NCBI GenBank assembly: GCA_947683425.1
Contig: CANTUQ010000004.1
Location: forward strand, 11,446,001-11,510,000
DNA from: Excoecaria cochinchinensis
Taxonomy: Eukaryota; Streptophyta; Magnoliopsida; Malpighiales; Euphorbiaceae
Length of the DNA: 64,000 bases
Direction: 5' to 3'
Shown: positions 50,901 to 64,000 of the stretch, piece by piece
Position numbering within the stretch: position 1 is the first letter of the stretch
Layout of the letters: each line of letters begins with the position of its first letter
Notes under the pieces: model-generated
Seen by the model: only the letters and a program-made list of their open reading frames with translations
Database searches by the model: none
What the model was told of the DNA's origin: nothing
Translations under genes and position numbers: made by a program

Positions 50901-53900
50901 ACTTATGTGTATATGTTGAATTCTCTTGTGTATGCATGTGGATTAGCTTGAACTTGATGTGTAACTGATGTTTGTGTATCCGACTTGAGATAATAAGCAT
51001 GACTAAGTGCCATGAGATGGAAAATAAGTGAATTTTTATAGTTGCTATGTGATGGGATTGGAAATTTGGCATGAGCATGATGATAATCAAGCATGAACTC
51101 TAGTTTAGTGAAAATCCTGTTTATGTCTTACCTGACCTCTGAGTATTATTTCGATCATAACTGGAGTTTGAGAACTCTATATTGAAGGATTGTTACTCCA
51201 TTTTAACCATAACTTCTGTACCTTTAAAAGTCTAAGAGAGACCATAAATTAATTCTTTCTCTAAAAGGCCTAAAAATGGTAATAAACAGATGTGTTCCTG
51301 TCTAGACGGGTTAATTTGAACAGTCTATAGTTTTTAATTCATATCTCTTAATTTGGGAGTCCAAATGACCTGGAACGTGTCTCATTTTAAAGCTAAAACG
51401 TAGGGGAAAAATCATTAAGCAGATCACTTTGCATAAAAATGAGGTCTAGAGGTCGGTTTTTACGATGCAAGTCTGAAGTGAAAACCAGTCTCAAAGTGAG
51501 CTACTGTCACGAGCGCGACAGAGTCATGACCTCACGACAGAACAACACATATAAAGCCTTTTATTCTTCATTTTGAGTCCATGGTTATCATGGATCAATC
51601 CCCTATCTTTCCCCTCAACTTATTATGCATGATTAGGGCTATTAAATGAGTATAAAAGTAGTTATCATTGGCAAAAACTTATGAGAATTATTAAGATTGG
51701 AAATTAAACTAGTAAAGAAACAATATATATATATAATTATGTGAAGGATAGCAAATGGAATGATAAATATGTGTGTGAGCTATGGGTATCTCAAGTATGA
51801 TGAACCATATATGCGAATGCGTATAAACACGTTTATGTTAATATATAATAACATGTATAAGTGAGTATGCAATGATATATATATATATATATATAAAGTG
51901 TTGTATGTGAATGAGTTTAGGATGACATGTACGCATAAGTAGTAAGAAATGAAGAGAGTGCATGAATGTTCTAGTTGATATATGCTATAAGTTACCTGTG
52001 TGTATAGTAAAGGTTAAAGTAAATGTATATGAGAATGTGTATATGCTTTGTTATGAATAATAGTTATAAGCCTAAGATGTTCATATAAGTGGATAGATAG
52101 GCATGCCTATAAAGGGTTAGATGTTTTGCAGCTGCTAGATGTTGGCATCAATGGTGTCTAGATGTTTGGCACCGACGAGTGTCTATATGTTTGCCATCGA
52201 TGGATGTCTAGATGTTGATACTATAAAGTATTTAGATGTTTGAGATTCTGATCTCTAGATGACTTGAGACTACGGTCTTTAGATGATTTGGTACCATCAT
52301 TTGGTATCTATATGTACCCGTATCCACTTATGTTATGACATTGGGCTAATTATACTATGTAAATGTACAAGGGATGATGTATAAATGTTAAAGAGCTATA
52401 ATACATAGCTAGAGAAGCATATAGAATTATATGATTATAGTATACAAGAAATGTTTATATGATCCTATACATGCACATGAGAAGTTGCTATTTGTATAAG
52501 GCATGTTATAAGTATTTCAAATGTCTAGATGTATGTATAAAAATGCAAAAGAAGTAAAGACATGATATTGTACATGATGTGTACATGAAATGGTGTTAGC
52601 TTGCATAAAATTAGGATACATTAGAAAGATGACACGTAAAATATGTATAAGCTATTGTTATGTTTAAAAGAGCATGAACATGATATGGTCTATTTGAGCT
52701 GATACATGATGCTATATGAGTTTGTTAAAAGTTGCCATGTTACTATATGAATCGAATGTTGGCATACTTATGATTGATTTAATTGTTGATTAAGTGATGC
52801 ATGTGACTTCATTAGAAGTCTTCTATATGTGATATCCCCACTAAACGATTTCTCTTAGCACGTGTGTTTTCCCGTGTAGGTTTACAGGTTCGAAGGGTTG
52901 CACATCTACAAGGTCATGGCCACTAGGAGTTTAAGTGGAAATCTTTTGTATGTGGCATAGTTTTTGTTTACATAATATAGTTTTTGTATAGCTTAGCATA
53001 TGTAAATGTAAAGCAATTTTGTATATGATATGTAAACGAAATGCAAATGTAAAATGAATGTTTTGTAATTATAAAGAATGCTTATATGTAAAAGAACAGT
53101 TTAATTTTGTAATTTAAATGGATATATGACATGTTCTTAGTTCATGTGTTCAAAGGTTGAAATCCGTTGCGCATGATTGAATGCTTATTGTTTTCGCTTC
53201 CGCATGAGTGTTCTGTATGTGTATGCGTTGTGGCGACCTAATATCCTCCCACGGGATATTAGGGCGCTACAAGTTGTGGTATCAAAGCACAGGTAGATGT
53301 TCCTAGATAATAAGATGTTAGAGTATTGATTAGATGCATGTGAGCCTGTCTAGAGTTGTGGCCTAATGCAGATGTTACCCTGTGTAGGTAGTAGATGGAG
53401 TCGAATCCGAGTGAGGATATAGGAGAGACGATGGGTATTGTTAATCCTGCGAGGGTTAATCCGCCGGTACAAGAGAGACCTCGAGTAGATGGTGTAGGTC
53501 CGAATTATGGTGACCCAATGTTGTGGCAAGGAATGATACAAGTAAGGGAAAGGTTAAGTGCCCCTAATCCTCCAACAGATTTGATTAGGAAGAGAGGGGC
53601 AGAGGAGTTCAGTGGGACTACCTTGGATCAGTCAGAGGTGGCTGAGTTCTGGTAACAGAGGACGAAAAGGATACTGCAGGAAATCAATTGTCCACTAGAT
53701 CAATGAGTGACTTGTGTAGTGTCATTACTGCAAGGTCCAGCTTATGACTGGTGGGAACTAGTGCTTCGGAATCCCCAGCGACCGGATTAGTTAACTTGGG
53801 ACTTCTTTACTCAGGAATTTGAAAGGAAGTACATCACTAAAGCTTATAAAGAAGCAAAGTGGAGAGAGTTTGTGAGTTTGAAGCAAAGGAGTATGACAGT

Positions 53901-56900
53901 AGGAGAGTATGAAAAGGAATTTAGTCGATTGAGCAAGTATGTGCCAAAGGAATTGCTAACAGAAGATTTCAGATGTCGACAATTTGAGGATAGATTGAGA
54001 GAGTCTATTAGAGGACCCTTGTCTGCCATGGCTGTTATGCAATCAGCAAATTATTATCAGTTGGTCTTGGCTGCTATCAAATTGGAAGAAGCTGAGTTAA
54101 CAAAGCAAAAGAAAGAGCATAAGAGGAAAGTATCTGGAAATGATAGAGTTAGTAGTAAGAAGACTAGCGGAGTTGCAAGTGGACAGGTTATGTAAGATTC
54201 ATTTCGAGAGCCTGCATGGATGGGTAGTGTTGTGCCACTAACAAGTAGAGGTAGCACAATACCTAAATGTGAACATTGTCAAAGGAATCAGTGGGGAACA
54301 TGCAGGAAACTTACAGGAGCATGTTTCAAATGCGGAGGTATGGATCATATGTTTACTAATTGCCCTGCGATTAAAGAGAATTCTGGTTCACAAGTGAGTA
54401 GAGGAAATGCGAGTGTATTCGTGTCAGCCAGAATTGGTAAAGGAAGAGGAAGAGGAGCACAAGTAAGGTCTGAGACAGTAGAGCGGCCTACAGCTCCTAG
54501 CGGACAGAAGCAAGTCTTCGCTATGATCGGAAAGGAAGCAGAAGATCCTGCTGGTCCATCTGGTAAGTTTCTATTTGTGAATTGAATGGCATGATTTTCT
54601 GTTTACTATAGTGGAAATTTCGGGGACGAAATTTCTTAAGGGGGAGAGAATTGTAATACCCCAAAGTGTACCCTAGTCTGATTGTAGTGTCAATCTCATG
54701 CAAGTGTACAAATGTTATTGGAATAAGTATGGGATTAAGTGAGTAATTATATGTGTAAGGGTGTAATTGAGAGAGAAAGTATAATTAAAAGACAGAATAT
54801 ATAAGAGGGACTAAGATGGAAGTTGCCATGGATTGAGGTGCAGTTTTAGAGTGGCTAGAGAGTGGAATCCACGTGTAGATTTTCCCTTGAGCCAGCCAAC
54901 TCTCCACAAGCAAATGTAAAGTGGATTAGAGGCAGATTTGTAGTGGGAAATTGGTGTAAGGGGTGAGTGGATTCCACGTGTGAATCTCACCTCTTGCCAA
55001 CCAACTACTTCCCATGCAACTTAAGTGAATTGAAGAGGCAGAAAATGGGATTTTATGTATCAAAAGAGCCGGCCATCTCTCTCTCCATTTTCTGAAAATT
55101 CATCTTCTTCTTTTCATGAGTTAAGCTTGGTTTCTATCTATTAATGCTTGAGTTTGGAAATCTGCATTTTGTTTGGTTTGAAGTAAGTTGAGAAGGTAAG
55201 TAAAGTAGCAAATTTGTGTTTGTCTCCTTCATCTCAATTTCTGTTTTGGATTTGGATTGACATGAGTAATGGACTAACAAAGTATATTCTGCATGTTTGT
55301 GTAAGATTTGGACAAGAGGAAGGCAAAAGGAAAGGGGAAGCTTTAGTTGAGTAAAGAGTGGCCAGCAACCTGCTTTTTGAGGTTTGGGATACTTATGTGT
55401 ATATGTGGAATTCTCTTGTGTATGCATGTGGATTTGCTTGAACTTGATGTGTAACTGATGTTTGTGTATCCGACTTGAGATAATAAGCATTACTAAGTGT
55501 CATGAGATGGAAAATAAGTGAATTGTTATAGTTGCTATGTGATGGGATTGGAAATTTGGCATGAGCATGATGATAATAAAGCATGAACTCTAGTTTAGTG
55601 AAAATCCTGTTTATGTCTTACCTTACCTCTGAATTTTGTTTTGATCATAACTGGAGTTTGAGAACTCTAAATTGCATGATTGTTGCGCTATTTTAACAAC
55701 CACTTTTGTACCTTTAAAAGTCTAAGAGAGACCATAAATTAATTCTGTCTCTAAGAGGCAAAAAATTGGCAATAAACGGACGTGTTCCTGTCTAGCCGGG
55801 TTGATTTGAACAGTCTGTAGTGTTTAATGCATATCTCTTAATTTGAGAGTCCAAATGACCTGAAACTTGTCTCATTTGAAAGCTACGAGTAGGGGAACAA
55901 TTGTTAAGAAGACCACTTTGCCTAAAAATGAGGTCTAGAGGTCGGTATTTGCGATGCAAGTCTAGAGTGAAAACCAGTCTCAAAGGGTTCCTGAGGTGAG
56001 CTGCTGTCGCGAGCGCGACAGAGTCGCAACCTTGTGACAGAACAACACATATAAAGCCTTTTCTTCTTCATTTTGAGTCCATGGTTATCATGGATCAATC
56101 CCCTATCTTTCTCCTCAACTTATTATGCATGATTAGAGCTATTAAATGAGTATAAAAGTAGTTATCAATGGGAAAAACTTATGAGTATGATTAAGATTGG
56201 AAATTAAACTAGTAAAGTAACAATATATATATAATTATGTGAAGGATAGCAAATGGAATGATAAATATGTGTGTGAGCTATGGGTATCTCAAGTATGATG
56301 AACCATGTATGCGAATGCATATAAACACGTATGTGTTAATATGTAATAACATGTATAAGTGAGTATGCAATGATATATATATATATATATAAAGTGTTGT
56401 ATGTGAATGAGTTTAGGATGACATTTATGTATAAGTAGTAAGAAATGAAGAGAGTGCATGAATGTTCAAGTTGATATATGCTATAAGTTACATATGTGTA
56501 TAGTAAAGGTTAAAGTAAATGTATATGAGAATGTGTATATGCTTTGTTATGAATAATAGTTATAAGCCTAAGATGTTCATATAAGTGGATAGATAGGCAT
56601 GCCTATAAAGGGTTAGATGTTTTGTAGCTGCTAGATGTTGGCATCAATGTTGTCTAGATGTTTGGCACCGACGGGTGTCTATATGTTTGGCATCGACGGA
56701 TGTCTAGATGTTGATACTATAAAGTATTTAGATGTTTGAGATTTCGATCTCTAGATGACTTGAGACTACGGTCTCTAGATGATTTTGTACCGTCATTTGG
56801 TATCTATATGTACCCATATCCACTTATTTTATGACATTGGGCTAATTATACTATGTAAATGTACAAGGGATGATGTATAAATGTTAAAGAGCTATAGTAT

Positions 56901-59900
56901 ATAGCTAGAGAAGCATATAGAATTATATGATTATAGTATACAAGAAATGTTTATATGATCCTATACATGCACATGAGAAGTTGCTATTTGTATAAGGTAT
57001 GTTATAAGTATTTCAAATGTCTAGATGTATGTATAAAAATGTAAAGGAAGTAAAGACATCATATTGTACATGATGTGTACATGAAATGGTGTTAGATTGC
57101 ATGAAATTAGGATACATTAGAAAGATGACACGTGAAATATGTATAAGCTAGAGTTATGTTTAAAAGAGCATGAACATGATATGATCTATATGAGCTGATA
57201 CATGATGCTATATGAGTTTGTTAAAAGTTGCCATGTTACTATATGAATCGAATGTTGGCATGCTTATGATTGATTGAATTGTTGATTAAATGATGCATGT
57301 GACTTCATTAGAAGTCTTCTATATGTGATATCCCCACTAAGCGATTTCGCTTAGCACGGGTGTTTTCCCATGTAGGTTTACAGGTTCGGAGGGTTGCACA
57401 TCTGCAAGGTCATGGCCACTAGGATTTTAAGTGGAAATCTTTTGTATATGGCATAGTTTTTGTTTACATAATATAGTTTTTGTATAGCTTAGCATATGTA
57501 AATGTAAAGCAATTTTGTATATGATATGTAAACGAAATGCAAATGTAAAATGAATGTTTTGTAATTATAAAGAATGCTTATATGTAAAATAATAGTTTAA
57601 TTTTGTAATATAAATGGATATATGACATGTTCTTAGTTCATGTGTTGAAAGGTTGAAATCCGCTGCGTGTGATTGAATGCTTATTGTTTTCGCTTCCGCA
57701 TGAGTGTTCTGTGTGTGTATGCATTGTGGCAACCTAATATCCTCCCAAGGGGTATTGGGACGCTACACCTTTAGTATCGAAACCCGAAGGTCAACTCCAC
57801 TAAACAAATCAAGACATAAACATGATCATTAGGTCTTAAACAGGTTGTACTGCAAGGTTCGAGGGGCGATGGTTATAAAAGTCAGAATAGTTTAACAAAA
57901 AGAGAGCAGCCACTACTACCCAACCCCTTCAGAACATCTCCTACTCAGAACCAACAGAATACTCCTACTCTCTTCCCTTTCAAAAGGCGTAATAAGAATT
58001 CCTTAAACTTGATGGACAAATTCAAGCAGAGAAAAAAAAACAAAATCTTATTGAATTCACAATAAACTGAACACGAATATAAAATAATCTTCTTCTTCTT
58101 TTCCCCAGTGAAGTCGCCATTTTTTTTTTAGAGAAATAAAGAGAAAGAATTGAAAAACTACCCCACACTTGAATATTTCAGTAACTTGTAATAAGCTACT
58201 AATTCTAAATAAAACTATAAGGGCATTTTCTTCATATTCTCTTTCCTCAAACTCACTAACTAAGACATTCAGTTTAACTTGCTTCCTTGACAAGTAAAGT
58301 GCAACTCATTCGCACTACCACATGAAACTCATTCACCCAAACTTCCCAATAGCAATCCCCATAGTCCTAGAGTGGCCAGCTCTCCCGCAAGGGTAAGCTA
58401 AAGGCATTTTAAAGTTATAGGTAACAAAAATTTGTGCAAACAAGAAAGTTCTCAGAATACACATTTAACATACTCAATTAAGCTAAAAATTGGCTAACAA
58501 AGGTAATTAATTCGATAGGTAGGAGAAAGTTTATTTAAAGTGACTAAACAAAGAAAGATGCCTAAATCATGTCAAAATTCATGCCTTGATTGCTACATCG
58601 TTTCAAAGGGCAATGGGAAAGGTTCTAGTGCTCTAAATACATTCTGATCAAAGGATTTCGTGACTGGTTTTTCACATTGACTAGTAAAAACTGGCCTTTG
58701 TGCAAAATATTGGAAATTTTAAATGTATGCTACTACTTTGAATAATGCTATTTAGAAAAACTCTTAAGCAAAAACTTACTCTCTTGCTGACTAAATGCTC
58801 TAAACAACCTATTCAAAGTTGAAAATCAAGCTGGAATAACAAAATAAGGGCTCACTAAACTAAACATGAGAAAATATCGGCAAGCTCAAATCAAACACGG
58901 CATAACTCAACTAGACTAAAATAAGAAAAACAAAGCATAACTAAAGGAAAATAAAATGCATAAGTGCAGAAAATTCCAACAAAACACAACTAATGTAATA
59001 AAAGAACCTAAAACAGTATTAGTGGTCAAACTATTCTTCAGTTATCATTACATAACAAGTTTCAATCTCCCACCCCCCACTTCAGTTATTGCTATCCTTA
59101 GCAATTAATCTAGATTAGCAAAAAGGGAGACATATGCAAAAATTACTGGCTTAACAAAATACAAAAGTAGAAAAAAAAAACTCCCGAAAATTGTCACTCT
59201 TGTGGAGGTGGTGGAGGTGGGAATCGGGCCAGCATGCTACTGTAAAAATGCTCTTGCTCCTACCTCAAAAGCTCCACCGAGCACTCAAGTTGCACTAAGC
59301 TCAGTGCCTGCAATGCCAACTGCTGCTCATGCATATCCAATCGTCCCATTATTTGGACATGCTCAGTAAGCGTATCCTCCATGAAGTGCGCCCACCGGTC
59401 CAGTCTAGAATTGATTTAAGCTTGACCAGTCTGGAGGGCCTAAAGATATGCAGTGAGCTCTGACAGATCATAAGCAAGCATTTCTGGTGCAGGCCCTGCA
59501 GTAGCAGCTCCAACTTCCTCATGTGCTCCTTCTCCAGCTTCAGCTTCAGCTCCTTCAATCGGCAGTTGAACTCTGCCCCTTTCAACGAGCCTCAAGTATT
59601 CCTCTCGGGTCGATATTCTGACTTGATAAAAGTTATGAGGATCGTCCACAATTAGTCTTAGATTCTTCAACATTTTGATGTCCATGAAAGGCACTACAAG
59701 AAAACTGAGTTTTCATGACTAAAATTTAGCGAAGGGATAAAAATCCAGTCGTAAAAAGGTATAAATAACTAAGGGAAATTAATCCGGTCGTTAAAACTCA
59801 AATTTTATTATTATTTAACGATGGGATTATTTTCGGTCGTTAAAAGGCATAAAATCCGGTCGTAAAAATATATCAGTAGCGAAAGGAAATAAATTCGGTC

Positions 59901-62900
59901 GTTAATTCTTAAATTTTATTTCCATTTAACGAAGGGCTAAAATCCGGTCGTTGAAACAATGTAAATCCGGTCGTTAATGATCTAGGGAAATTGGCGGAAC
60001 TTGTGTGAAGCTTACTTCCAAAATCATTTTTTATTATTTCATAAAAATATAACACAAAACTGCCTACGCCACGCAAAACTAAAATAAGGTGAAAAGGCTC
60101 AAAAGACAACAAACCCAGAAGATGAAAAAATAGGAAAAAAGAAAACGCAAAACCCTTTTTCTTATCTTCCAAACCTAAACTTCGATCTAGGGTTTAATTT
60201 CATCTGCGATTACAGGTGAGAAATTGAAAATACTTCTTTCTCTTCTCCCTTGATACCATTATCATTCTATTTATTTCTAATCTTCTCTTCTTCTCGTCAA
60301 ATAAGCAAATAAGGGATACCAACTCTGAGATGTTTTGAGGAATTACGTTTCTACTAAGCTAATCGATCTGTTATAATTGGTGAGTTCAATAAATTGGGTA
60401 TGTTTGATATTCTAATTTTTTGATTTCAAACCGTATCTGCTACTTTTCTGGGTTTGCATAAATGTCTATTTCTTTTACTTGTTTATGTTTTTGTTGGAAA
60501 AAGATTGATTTGATTTGGTGATATGTGATTCTTGTTCTATTTTTTATTCCCATTTTGTTTTGATTCCCGTTTTCCTTTTGATTCCCGTTTTGGTTTTGAT
60601 TCCCATTCTATTTTTTATTCCCGTTCTGCTTTTAATTCTCGTTCTTCTTTTGATTCTCGTTCTTCTTTTGATTCCAGTTCTAAATGCTTTTGATTGATTC
60701 CTGTTCTGCTATTGACTGATTCTCTATTGTTGAATGATTCTCACATTTATGTATTTTTGATTGTTTTCAGGTTATCAGTCTTCAAGTTTTCAAATTTGCA
60801 AGGTAAAATTGGGATTTCATCTTAAATTTTATTCTTTGACTCAATGTAATTGTTAATTTCCTTCTTTTCTACTCAATTGTCATATTCTGGAAGCATTAAT
60901 TTTCATGATGTTTATGCTTTCTGTCTGTGGTTTATATGCTCAAATATTCACTTTAGTTTAAGTTTAAGTTTAATCTGTTGCCATTTTTTTCTGGATGTTC
61001 ATGCTTTCCTTCTGTGGTTTATATGCTAAAACATTCACTTTAGTTTAAGTTTAAGTTGTTGCCATTTTTCTCTGGATGTTCATGCTGTGTTCATGCTGTC
61101 TGCCATTGCCATATTTGACTGGATGCCCAAACATTCTCACTATGTTCATGCTGTGTTCATGTTGTCTGCCATTGCCATTGCCATATCTATCTGCATATTT
61201 TTTATCTGATATCTATTAAAGTCTTTCACTTTTAACTTGAAATCCTTTTCACTTTTGCTCTTTCAGTGATGCTAGTTAAATTTGAGCTTTTTGAATGTTT
61301 GATTCTTATTTTCTAGAATTTCTATTATAATTTTGAGTACATAACAACTCTGTACTTACTATAACTTAAGCATATAATTTTAGCACGGTGAAAGTTTATT
61401 AGAATTGACAGCTTTGAAATTTTAAATTGTTAGAAAGGAGAGGATGGTGGATGGTTATCTAATTTAGTGGCTTATATCTTTGTCATTTTGTTGATCAATG
61501 TGGTCCAATTAATGGTATAATTCAGTATACAAATTTATTTATTATCAATAATAATTTTGAAATATGATAAACACTCTGAGAATGTTATCTATATTAATTT
61601 CATTTTTAGGATGCATGCATTTTATTGATTTTATATAAACATCTATATATGTTAATATATGTACCTATAATAATTACAGTAGTGCTAGACTCTAATAGGC
61701 TTATATATGAGACAAAGTCAAAAGTCCCCTCCAAAACTAGGGAAAAAATTAATTTATATGCCACTAAACTTCAAACTTAAAAATAAAAGTCTAAACGTTG
61801 TTTTTAAGGCCTGAAATAAGCTGTTACAGAGGGCAAAGCCCTCTCAAAAGTCGACCGGCTCGGAATAAGCTTTCCGAAAACATATTATAATAAGCAATCG
61901 GACACTTATAGCAATAATTATAGCAAAAACAATCTGTACCGTAAAAATAAAAGACATAAAAGGTACTTTCTTTTTTTTTTTTCTTTTTTGCTTTCTCCTT
62001 TTGCTATTTGTTACAAATGGTTTTTTGTTTTCCTCTCTAATTTTGGGTGTCCACTTTTCATTCTGGTTTTGTTTTCTCACGCCCTTCCTTTCATCGCTTT
62101 TTGGTTTCTGTAGTTTTTTTTTTAAGTTTGATTTTCTTTTGTTCTATTTTCTGTGTAACCATTCATTTGGTGAGGTTTCTGATTACTGCTACTACTAGCT
62201 GTTTCTATAGGTCCCTTTTATGATTTTTTTCTTTTGTTGTGTAATTTGGAGCTTTATAGTGTCCTCTGTTTTCTATTCCTAAAGGAATATTTTCAAGTTC
62301 TTTCCTATCTGTGATTTCCAGAAAGAAACCCTTTATTTTAGTTTTTCTTTTATTGTTTAATTACTTCACATAAAAGAAGAAAACTTCCATTCCATTCACT
62401 GAAATTATTTCGTGTAATGTTTCAGATTTTTTATTTCACTTTCTTGTACTCTAGTTCAACCATGCATGCTTAGTTCTTTGTTCCTATCAGGGTTTGATTT
62501 CTTCTGCTCAAGTGATTTTTATATTTTCCTGTGCATGGCTTCAAAAATCTCCTTTTACTTTTCCCTAATTAGTGCAGAGGGACCAAATTCACATAAAGAA
62601 TGATCAACGAACTGTTACGCCTCCACCCGATTATGTCTCTAAGTTTGGTTAGAATTATTACAGTAGCATAATATAAGTGTTCTTCAGTATAACTTTGAGT
62701 TGTTTATACCTATTCTACCTAACTCATTAGCATGGTTATACGCATTATATTTATTTTAGTTCACTGAGTTGCCATGTTTATTGGTCTAGTTGATTTTATT
62801 AAATAAAGTAGCCTACTATGCCCTGATATACCTCAATTATGTTTCATCATCTTGCAGTTTTATCATTTAGCTTACTACTTGGTGTATTCTTGCAGAGTAT

Positions 62901-64000
62901 CTAGTTCTGTTATTGAATATAAATTAATCATACCCTTACATTATGACTTTGGAAGCTAGTTTGGGTTTATGGCATGTAAGATTCATTATGAATATTTACC
63001 TTTGAAACATTTCCTTGAAATCCCGTGTATATTCGAAAGGAATAATTGATTATTAACCTCTAGGTGTCTCTGATGTGCTATTGGGACTGTGTTCTTGAAG
63101 GATGCCTAGGATTAGGAAAGAGAGTGATGTTGAATAGAGAGATATATGTATAGAGAATGCATGTCATTTCAATGAATTGGAGTTCAACTTTCTTATTTGT
63201 TTGGCAGCTATTAATGGATTGATTCTTAGCCAATGGCTAATGACATTCCGATTTTGAATTTGCTGATATTCAAGGATAATGATGATTGATGTTTACTTTA
63301 GAGTATAATAGTATTAGGTGTATGTGTTTCATTAAAGAAACATTAATTGCAAATATTTTTTAACTATTGGCCACCAATAGTAATTTGATGATGGTTTTGT
63401 GATAATTTTATTGTTCATCTTTGTAGTGCAAGTACTGAATTCCAGAAGTGTTGCAAACAGAATAAGTACAAGTAATTACCATAATCAAGGTTTTAATCTT
63501 TCCTTCTTTTTCTTTCTCTTTTTTCCATGTCTTTGAATGAACTCTTGCAATACTTACCATTTTGGCTTTAAGTTTCTTGAGATAAGTAATTAAAGTATCT
63601 TTACAACATATAGTATATATGTTAAATTGTATCAAGAAAAGCGTAACACTGCATTGCTATTTTCCATTAATTTGGACTGCTGCTTTTCAATTTTTTTTCA
63701 TTGATAGAATATTAGGCGAGAAGAGCAATCAACCTAGAAATTACGCAATTCACATTATGAAACATTTAACAGGTAAGTGTGCAATTCACATTATGAAACA
63801 TTTCATAATTTCTTATTTCATGATGGTAATTATGCTTTACAGTATTTTCTATATTTTATCTTTCTACATAATTTACAAGCATAGTTAGTGAACACTTAAT
63901 ATGAATTGTTGAGAATTTATGTGACCATAATATTTTTTAGAACAACTTTGTTATATATTCAATGTAAAATTGAAAGATTTATCAATAATCTTGGAAAAAG

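Overview
This window looks like nuclear intergenic DNA of a flowering plant with a large, repeat-rich genome. Nearly all of it is LTR retrotransposons nested in one another, plus one end of a CACTA DNA transposon. I found no convincing host gene, no tRNA or rRNA gene and no CRISPR array. The species cannot be fixed from the sequence. Calls rest on LTR ends (TGT...ACA), primer binding sites, polypurine tracts, 5-bp target duplications, protein motifs and repeats between parts of the window.

Layer 0 on the left is an old element, here called E. Its left LTR is cut into pieces (681-2463, 17284-17808, 25368-25661, 30755-30973). Its internal region is only about 300 bp (30974-31272), and its right LTR runs from 31273 to about 33440. 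Into the left LTR went: a Tat-like LTR in minus orientation (1-680); a pol-less Athila-like element, A (2467-17283), which itself carries Tat-like LTR pieces at 10504-15608; an inverted pair of Tekay-like LTRs (17809-25367) with a solo LTR inside (22126-24565, target duplication GAATA); and B2 (25662-30754, target duplication GGCAT), a deleted chromovirus-type element.

From 33441 to 59691 the base layer is an Athila array on the minus strand. It has decayed gag, protease, RT-RNase H and integrase (48148 to 42618), one LTR (48257-49828) shared with a second Athila copy to the right, and an ORF2 remnant (59691-59194). It is split by D (33725-41966, Tekay-like, target duplication GTAGG) and by C (50160-57767, gag only, with 3.1-kb LTRs, target duplication CCTTT). 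At 59692 a CACTA element begins with a CACTACAAGAAAA terminus and subterminal CGGTCGTTA repeats; it runs off the window.

The most interesting signals are in the LTRs. (1) In D, C and B2 an inverted pair of arms ending AGTGGATA / TATCCACT encloses a run of short hairpins whose stems change between families, and between neighbouring units, while still pairing; E has a similar hairpin run. (2) A second conserved block has two small hairpins (CTAAGCG...CGCTTAG, then GCACGG...CCGTGC) followed by AGGT. (3) Most LTRs carry a GC-rich palindromic cassette (AGCACAGCTGTGCT, TGTCGCGAGCGCGACAG, ACACGGCGGTA...TACCGCCGTGT or GTCACGTGAC types). Cassette type is shared across unrelated LTR families, and within each Athila element it is the same in the LTR and in the internal spacer. 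(4) Almost every in-frame stop in the decayed genes fits a C-to-T or G-to-A change, while the frames are otherwise largely kept, as expected of methylated elements decaying by deamination.
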